This document shows, in pieces, positions 60,034 to 64,000 of a DNA stretch of 64,000 nucleotides. The position numbers and the translations under genes were made by a program. The stretch comes from a virus: the IMG/VR virus record IMGVR_UViG_3300017917_001151, positions 18,852 through 82,851 of that record, one strand, 5' to 3'. The notes below the pieces were generated by a model. That model saw nothing but the letters and a program-made list of their open reading frames with translations, did no database searches and was not told the origin of the DNA. The stretch's first letter is position 1; every line of letters begins with the position of its first letter.

Positions 60034-60244
60034 ATCTTCTCTTGTACCAACTGTAAGTTTCTCCGTTTGGCAATTTGCCTTCTTTGATTTCGTCAGCGCC
60101 AAAGACACCAACTATTTCCATACCGCCACCGTTTATTGTGACCAGTATGCCCAATTCTTTTGCGAAAGCTAGAGCTTCCGATAGATCTTTTACTGCTTCC
60201 TCACAGCCTCTACCCGCTGTGTCTTTCCATTCTACTTTATACAT
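60020..60244 (-). CDS. Small phage protein, 74 aa
   Basis: MYKVEWKDTAGRGCEEAVKDLSEALAFAKE followed by beta-strands and KLPNGETYSWYKRRY. Start at the ATG at 60244 because the frame upstream overlaps the tRNA-Thr. Overlaps IF-1 start by 14 bases. Family unknown. Confidence 0.55.
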   Translation of the reverse strand: MYKVEWKDTAGRGCEEAVKDLSEALAFAKELGILVTINGGGMEIVGVFGADEIKEGKLPNGETYSWYKRRYVKS

Positions 60245-60280
60245 TCTACTATTATATATCCGTTTTGTCTGTGTGTCAAG

Positions 60281-60354
60281 TGGTGCTCCAACCAAGAATT
60301 GAACTTGGATCTGCACTTTACCAAAGTGCTGTTCTACCATTTAACTATAGGAGC
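60281..60354 (-). tRNA. tRNA-Thr(GGU)
   Basis: Anticodon arm GCACT-TTGGTAA-AGTGC with anticodon GGT, D arm GTT...AAC, T arm with TTCAATT, encoded CCA. The acceptor stem has one T-T mismatch at pair 6-67. The body is close to bacterial tRNA-Thr. Confidence 0.9.
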
Positions 60355-60358
60355 ATAT

Positions 60359-60433
60359 TGGCCCGGCTAGCAGGAATCGAACCCACATTCACTCTTTAGA
60401 AGAGAGTTGTATTCTCCATTATACGATAGCCAG
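60359..60433 (-). tRNA. tRNA-Arg(UCU)
   Basis: Acceptor CTGGCTA pairs with TAGCCGG, anticodon arm ACTCT-CTTCTAA-AGAGT (UCU), T loop TTCGATT, encoded CCA. Decodes AGA and AGG, frequent codons in AT-rich genomes. Confidence 0.9.
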
Positions 60434-60434
60434 A

Positions 60435-60872
60435 TTATCTGTCGAACATTGTAAGACCGTTGAGGTGGTCTAGTTCGTGTTGGAAACATCTTGCGGCCCA
60501 ACCATCTAACCACTCTAGGGTTTCTTTGCCCTGTGCGGAATAGTAGCGGACTAAGATTTTCTTTGGCCTGTTTATTTCGCAGAACTGTCCCGAGAAGCTT
60601 AGACAACCTTCTGTGAGGTTTACCTGCTCTTCGCTGGATTCTACAATCTCAGGATTGAAGCAGTGATAAAACTTGTTGTCTACAAACATTACAAACAATC
60701 TAACATTTAAACCGCATTGATTAGCGGCCAAGCCCATGCCGCGTTCTTTCTGCATAGTGCGGATCATTTGATGTGCTAGTTCTAGATTCTTTTTAGGACG
60801 TTCAAAGGTTACTGGCGCACAGACGTCTTTTAATACTGAGCTATCTAGTTTTAAATTAGTAAACTTCAACAT
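60435..60872 (-). CDS. def: Peptide deformylase
   Basis: Protein of 145 residues. GMGLAANQ at residues 45-52, EGCLS at 88-92 (Cys90 metal ligand) and H132-E133-x-x-H136 (QHELDH) are the three deformylase motifs. Removes the N-formyl group from new proteins. Lacks the C-terminal helix, as in other phage-type deformylases. The start overlaps the oxygenase at 60856 by 17 bases. Two bases separate its stop from tRNA-Arg. Confidence 0.95.
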   Translation of the reverse strand: MLKFTNLKLDSSVLKDVCAPVTFERPKKNLELAHQMIRTMQKERGMGLAANQCGLNVRLFVMFVDNKFYHCFNPEIVESSEEQVNLTEGCLSFSGQFCEINRPKKILVRYYSAQGKETLEWLDGWAARCFQHELDHLNGLTMFDR

Positions 60873-61428
60873 CTGCGGCTAGAATAAACCTATATTGATT
60901 ACTTTGTACGATACCTGGTCTATGCCAGGTTTGGCTAGGATAGACGATCCAATGTCCGTCATTTGGACGAACGAAGAATTTACCATCGCCATCTACACCG
61001 TTGGGTGCTATTTCTGTTCCGCAGTAGTCTCGATCTTTTACATCATCGGGAATATGCAGATACCAAATACCACTGAACATACGAGCACCGGGCTGTGTTG
61101 GATGCCAGTGGTCATGCCATAGTTTTTCGCGATCTTCGGCACCCTCGAGATTGGTCATAAAAGACCAAGCCATCATATTACCAACTTTGGCTTCACGACC
61201 TAGGTACATGAATACGGAAAATAGAAAGCTCATACGATACTTTAACCAAACAGCTTCGGGTCTACCAAAAATATTTTCTTTGGTCTGATACTTAGGACTG
61301 TTAGTGAAGTAGTTGCCACCTTCGATTATTTGTTTGATTATTTCGCAGGCTTCAAAGTCATCCTGTTTAGTGATCAAAGAACTAAAATCGTATTTGCGAA
61401 CTAGAGCGTTTTCTTCTATAGCTATCAT
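60856..61428 (-). CDS. 2OG-Fe(II) oxygenase-like protein (PF13759-like)
   Basis: Protein of 190 residues. LWHDHWHPTQPGARMFSGIWYL carries the HxH-SGxYY pattern of the phage PF13759-like family, with distal H in PSQTWHRPG and Arg at QYRFIL. It lies outside the island, between tRNA-Gly and deformylase. It may hydroxylate a protein such as a translation component, which is only context-based inference. Confidence 0.75.
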   Translation of the reverse strand: MIAIEENALVRKYDFSSLITKQDDFEACEIIKQIIEGGNYFTNSPKYQTKENIFGRPEAVWLKYRMSFLFSVFMYLGREAKVGNMMAWSFMTNLEGAEDREKLWHDHWHPTQPGARMFSGIWYLHIPDDVKDRDYCGTEIAPNGVDGDGKFFVRPNDGHWIVYPSQTWHRPGIVQSNQYRFILAADVEVY

Positions 61429-61433
61429 GAATT

Positions 61434-61506
61434 TGGAGCGGGTAGTCGGATTCGAACCGGCTTCATTAGCTTGGAAGGCTAAGTCCTCTCCCAGGAGAAT
61501 ACCCGC
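61434..61506 (-). tRNA. tRNA-Gly(UCC)
   Basis: Acceptor GCGGGTA with TACCCGC, anticodon arm TTAGC-CTTCCAA-GCTAA (UCC), T loop TTCGAAT, discriminator T, encoded CCA. Confidence 0.92.
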
Positions 61507-61557
61507 ATTGTTTGTGACACAGTACTTATCCTATTATACGCCCGTGTCCGGCGAACC

Positions 61558-61631
61558 TGGTTGCGGGAGGCGGAATCGAACCACCATCTGAAGCTTATGA
61601 GACTTCTGAATTACCGTTACTCTATCCCGCG
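61558..61631 (-). tRNA. tRNA-Met(CAU), initiator-like
   Basis: Acceptor CGCGGGA with TCCCGCA leaves C1 opposite A72, the unpaired end that marks bacterial initiator tRNA. The D stem has A11-U24, also initiator-type. Anticodon arm GAAGT-CTCATAA-GCTTC gives CAU but lacks the three consecutive G-C pairs of standard initiators. Encoded CCA. Located near IF-1 and deformylase. Confidence 0.85.
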
Positions 61632-61638
61632 ATAGATA

Positions 61639-62211
61639 TTACAGTAGCTTCTCTGCGGTCAGAGTTGCTACTGTGTCTTCACTGAGAGGAATCTCAGTTT
61701 TGACATTGAACTCAAGGATTTCGTCGTTGAGTTTTTGTTTTTGCTTCTTAAGGTTAAGAACTTCGTTCTTGGCCTGTTCGATCTGCTCTTTGCTGAGCAC
61801 ACTGGTGCTCACTGTGTCGTTGTATCCGTATAGGCTACGACGACCTTCGCCTTTGTCGTTGCGGATCTTATCCAGCTTACCTTTGATGACTTCTAGTTCA
61901 GTCATTACCTGTGCGCTGGCCAACTGCTCTAGTTGTACGATACGCTTATCGATAAAAGCTGCCTTGGCCAGGCTAGTGCTGATACCGCTGGCTGCATTTG
62001 CTGTACCTATCAGGGCACGGATATTGTAGAGAGCCATGGTCAGGCGCTGACGACGACCATCGGCTTCGACGAGATCGTTATTGGCCTTGGCAATAACATC
62101 TTCAACTGTTTGGAACTCGTTGATCTCGACATTGAGATCTACTTTGATGCTTTTGATTACATCTTGGATGCTGTTCTGTAGTGCGTTTGCTTTTCTTAGT
62201 GTGATGTTCAT
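61639..62211 (-). CDS. Coiled-coil phage protein, about 190 aa
   Basis: Starts at the ATG at 62211 after AGAGAGA. NITLRKANALQNSIQDVIKSI is helical and heptad-like; a second coiled coil lies at KEQIEQAKNEVLNLKKQKQKLNDEI. Higher GC and different codon use from the island. No family recognised; a structural scaffold or tape-like role is conceivable. Sits between tRNA genes. Confidence 0.65.
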   Translation of the reverse strand: MNITLRKANALQNSIQDVIKSIKVDLNVEINEFQTVEDVIAKANNDLVEADGRRQRLTMALYNIRALIGTANAASGISTSLAKAAFIDKRIVQLEQLASAQVMTELEVIKGKLDKIRNDKGEGRRSLYGYNDTVSTSVLSKEQIEQAKNEVLNLKKQKQKLNDEILEFNVKTEIPLSEDTVATLTAEKLL

Positions 62212-62510
62212 TTGTGTCTCTCTTTTAAAATAACGGTTTGGTAAAAGGTCAAGTAATAGACCGGACAATTGACAAGACCTATTGTACGACGTCGTCGGTC
62301 TAAGCAATGTGCAATAGACAGGCTACAGAGGCCTGAATATTTCCGATCGGCAATTGACAGGTATATAAGAATCGGTTCACTCAAGCACGGACAGTTTTCA
62401 AGACTGTTTGCCAGGATTAAGTCATTGGCATGAAGCCAATGTTGTCTACCCTCATCTACCTTTTACCTCGCCGGTTGTGCTATTGCTAACACAACAAAAC
62501 AATTATACGA
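62212..62510. other. Intergenic region with hairpins, no gene seen
   Basis: Contains two strong stem-loops, ACAGT-TTTCAAG-ACTGT (62391-62407) and CATTGGC-ATGAA-GCCAATG (62423-62441), and a TTGACA near 62355 followed by TATATAAG. On either strand the hairpins look like anticodon arms (one loop reads UCA or UGA), but no T arm or acceptor stem accompanies them, so I do not call tRNAs. Confidence 0.4.
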
Positions 62511-62511
62511 T

Positions 62512-62538
62512 AAAAAAAGGTGTTTGTCAACACCTTTT
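62512..62538 (-). terminator. Rho-independent terminator
   Basis: AAAAGGTGTT-TGTC-AACACCTTTT stem with seven Ts on the minus strand, just after tRNA-Thr(UGU); it ends the upstream tRNA transcript. Confidence 0.8.
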
Positions 62539-62546
62539 GGTAAACC

Positions 62547-62621
62547 TGGTGCTGGTTGTCGGATTTGAACTGACGACCTACTGCTTACAAGGCAGTTGCT
62601 CTACCACTGAGCTAAACCAGC
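62547..62621 (-). tRNA. tRNA-Thr(UGU)
   Basis: Acceptor GCTGGTT with AACCAGC, anticodon arm ACTGC-CTTGTAA-GCAGT (UGU), encoded CCA. Second Thr isoacceptor of the array. Confidence 0.93.
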
Positions 62622-62640
62622 ATACTACTATATATCTTCT

Positions 62641-62716
62641 TGGTGGAGGTAAACGGGATCGAACCGATGACCTTTAGCTTGCAAAGCTACTGCTCTCCCA
62701 GCTGAGCTATACCCCC
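62641..62716 (-). tRNA. tRNA-Ala(UGC)
   Basis: Acceptor GGGGGTA with TACCTCC (one G-T), anticodon loop TTTGCAA (UGC), T loop TTCGATC, encoded CCA. Confidence 0.92.
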
Positions 62717-62725
62717 TCAGAATAT

Positions 62726-62926
62726 TTACACTTCTGAACGACCCGAAGTACAAGAATCTGACCACAGTGTCTGTGCCTGCTTCTTATATTCGTTTAATTC
62801 CCATTCAGCTTTTTTAGCCTGATACTGTTCTTCGTTTAGTCCGTGCCAACCGATGCAATCACCAGTCGGTGAACGACCGCAACCGCAGGTACCAATTTTA
62901 CCTTCTGGATTTGCTCTGACCTGCAT
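62726..62926 (-). CDS. Small CDGSH-like protein
   Basis: Protein of 66 residues. CGCGRSPTGDCIGWHG has the C-x-C...C..H layout of the CDGSH iron-sulfur finger, with Ile and Trp replacing Asp and Ser. CDGSH proteins hold a redox-active [2Fe-2S] cluster; here zinc is also possible. Similar short proteins occur in marine T4-like phages. TAATG overlap with the upstream gene. Confidence 0.7.
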   Translation of the reverse strand: MQVRANPEGKIGTCGCGRSPTGDCIGWHGLNEEQYQAKKAEWELNEYKKQAQTLWSDSCTSGRSEV

Positions 62927-63105
62927 TATTCGCTCCTATCAGTCTTACGACCTTTTTCACGTTTAGGTTGAATAGCAGCGGCAAGCTCTGCACCGATCAT
63001 TGCACGTTTCCATGCATTACGATCATCTGCATTGCGATATTGACCTAACGCAAGACTGCGTTTAGTCTGAGCACTCATACGATAATTTGGACCTGGTTTT
63101 AACAT
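62926..63105 (-). CDS. Small basic phage protein, 59 aa
   Basis: Reading from the ATG at 63105 gives MLKPGPNYRMSAQTKRSLAL then GQYRNADDRNAWKRAMIG and a Lys/Arg-rich end before TAA. AAAGAGGA precedes it and its stop overlaps the next ATG. The NAWKRAMIGAE segment looks like a short conserved phage peptide. Not long enough for usual callers. Confidence 0.7.
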   Translation of the reverse strand: MLKPGPNYRMSAQTKRSLALGQYRNADDRNAWKRAMIGAELAAAIQPKREKGRKTDRSE

Positions 63106-63127
63106 TTATTATCCTCTTTTTAAAATC

Positions 63128-63215
63128 TGGCGGAGAGTATAGGATTCGAACCTATGCGCCCATTTCTGAACGACGGTTTAGCAAACCGCTGCCTTAACCA
63201 CTCGGCCAACTCTCC
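63128..63215 (-). tRNA. tRNA-Ser(GCU)
   Basis: Class II tRNA of 88 nt with acceptor GGAGAGT/ACTCTCC, anticodon loop TTGCTAA (GCU), long variable arm and encoded CCA after discriminator G. Confidence 0.93.
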
Positions 63216-63220
63216 ATAAC

Positions 63221-63295
63221 TGGTGCATCGACAAGGGATTGAACCTTGGACCTTCGCCTTGTAAGGGCGTTGCTCTACCGCTGAGCTATCGATGC
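63221..63295 (-). tRNA. tRNA-Val(UAC)
   Basis: Acceptor GCATCGA/TCGATGC, anticodon loop CTTACAA (UAC), encoded CCA. Confidence 0.93.
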
Positions 63296-63303
63296 AAATT
63301 CTA

Positions 63304-63417
63304 TTAACTCGGTACTACATGCGGTATATAAGGCACTGCTCTAGGACCGCCATATAGTTGTTCAAAAAGTTTTTTAGCTTCTTGCGGTGTGCGTACTGTT
63401 GTTTCATACATTGGCAT
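63304..63417 (-). CDS. Very small phage protein, 37 aa
   Basis: The ATG at 63417 follows TAGGAG and gives MPMYETTVRTPQEAKKLFEQ then LYGGPRAVPYIPHVVPS and TAA. Good Shine-Dalgarno and codon use. It fills the space between two tRNA genes. No family recognised. Confidence 0.6.
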   Translation of the reverse strand: MPMYETTVRTPQEAKKLFEQLYGGPRAVPYIPHVVPS

Positions 63418-63432
63418 ACCGTACTCCTAATA

Positions 63433-63509
63433 TGGTCCGTGTGACACGATTCGAACATGCGACCACCTGGTCCCAAACCAGGAGCTCTACCAGGCTGAGC
63501 TACACACCG
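63433..63509 (-). tRNA. tRNA-Pro(UGG)
   Basis: Anticodon arm CCTGG-TTTGGGA-CCAGG (UGG), D arm with CCTGG as in bacterial tRNA-Pro, encoded CCA. Acceptor CGGTGTG against CACACGG leaves a G-G mismatch at pair 2-71. Confidence 0.9.
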
Positions 63510-63519
63510 TACTATTATG

Positions 63520-63920
63520 AAACACACTAATCTACCCTATGTAGCTATGTTGATCAGTCAAAACATCAAGCTCAACTAATGTGTTTTATAATAGTGCCTA
63601 AGGTTGAGATTACACCTTAAGCTAATAGTGCTTCTAGCATTATAGTCAGCCTTGCGAGCCAACCTTCTCTAGACATCCACTAAGACCCTTGCGGTATCCT
63701 AGTCCACTATCAGCATCGCCGTTTTTAAAGACAGGCAGTAGTCTTGTCGCCATATGCTATTCTACGCTTTCTTTTCCGTTGAGCTTGCGACCCATTAAGC
63801 CTTGCGGGCTACGAAACTTCCTGCATAAACAGATTTCACCTTGCGAGCTACGTCTGACTGTATTACCTTTCGGCTACAGTATTAGATGCTTTTCACATAC
63901 GACCGAGGCAGTCTTTGCGT
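63520..63920 (-). ncRNA. Candidate structured RNA with repeated GNRA hairpins
   Basis: About 400 bases without a convincing gene, between tRNA-Pro and tRNA-Lys. The plus strand carries CTTGCG or CTTTCG elements at about 63650, 63688, 63784, 63801, 63840 and 63867. On the minus strand most form short hairpins capped by GCAA or GAAA, for example ACC-GCAA-GGGT and CTGTAGCC-GAAA-GGTAATACAG. Two copies share CTTGCGRGCTACG. Open frames here are broken by stops and repetitive. No match to RNase P or tmRNA landmarks that I can see. Confidence 0.45.
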
Positions 63921-63924
63921 TTTT

Positions 63925-63996
63925 GTTCGATAGTTGGAGTTGAACCAACAGTCAAATGCTTAAAAGGCATTCGCATTACCATTATGCTATATCAAC
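63925..63996 (-). tRNA. tRNA-Lys(UUU)
   Basis: Anticodon arm AATGC-CTTTTAA-GCATT (UUU), D stem GCAT/ATGC, T arm GTTGG-TTCAACT-CCAAC. The acceptor stem is imperfect (G1 opposite A72, T3-G70) and no CCA is encoded, unlike the other tRNAs here. Confidence 0.8.
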
Positions 63997-64000
63997 CTAC

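Noticed and set aside
62341-62480. tRNA-Ser(UGA) or suppressor tRNA(UCA)
   Set aside because: Good anticodon-type hairpins but no T arm, D arm or acceptor stem on either strand.
63689-63943. 84-residue plus-strand frame over the structured region
   Set aside because: Runs into tRNA-Lys, has no Shine-Dalgarno, and its residues arise from the repeated CTTGCG elements; a minus-strand frame is broken by stops.

Overview
The window is part of the genome of a large, AT-rich, T4-like marine myovirus. The evidence is a set of structural proteins of the marine T4-like type (a very large virion protein running off the left edge, two tandem fibre-like paralogues, and a fibre protein with GNVT repeats), many TAAATA-type late promoters, dense strand-switching operons with ATGA and TAATG overlaps, ThyX, a UV-damage endonuclease, peptide deformylase and a tRNA array. 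I see no integrase, photosynthesis gene or rRNA. The IscU, IscA and KdsA genes would suit a Gram-negative, perhaps proteobacterial, host, but the sequence does not settle this.

Layout. Positions 1-16873 are mostly minus strand: structural genes, an iron-sulfur assembly pair (IscU, IscA) with a superoxide dismutase, UV-damage endonuclease, glycosyltransferase, KdsA, QueD, a run of small acidic proteins and ThyX. A tRNA-Leu-like gene of unusual length (112 nt) lies at 16895-17006. Positions 17070-54336 are a continuous accessory island of about 45 genes. It holds 15 radical SAM proteins (three with B12-binding-like N-termini, four with an N-terminal zinc-ribbon of the Tes/MJ0619 type, two twitch/SPASM-first proteins, two near-duplicates and others). 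It also holds 18 2-oxoglutarate/Fe(II) oxygenase-like proteins, two methyltransferases, a PLP-enzyme-like protein, a PP-loop ATPase, an SDR, a cupin, an acetyltransferase, a truncated adenylating enzyme and two kinase-fold-like proteins. Positions 54396-64000 carry a fibre gene, small housekeeping proteins, a phosphatase, a metalloprotease and a translation cluster: a shortened class I release factor with an in-frame UGA, IF-1, peptide deformylase, and ten tRNAs including one with initiator features.

How it may work together. Nearly every transcription unit in the island starts at a T4-type late promoter. Several of these sit exactly 5-6 bases from the ATG, which predicts leaderless late mRNAs. 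Late expression, flanking fibre genes and more than 30 iron-dependent enzymes suggest that the island modifies a virion component or a surface-linked small molecule late in infection. The phage IscU, IscA and SOD would supply and protect the iron-sulfur clusters. The substrate cannot be named from sequence.
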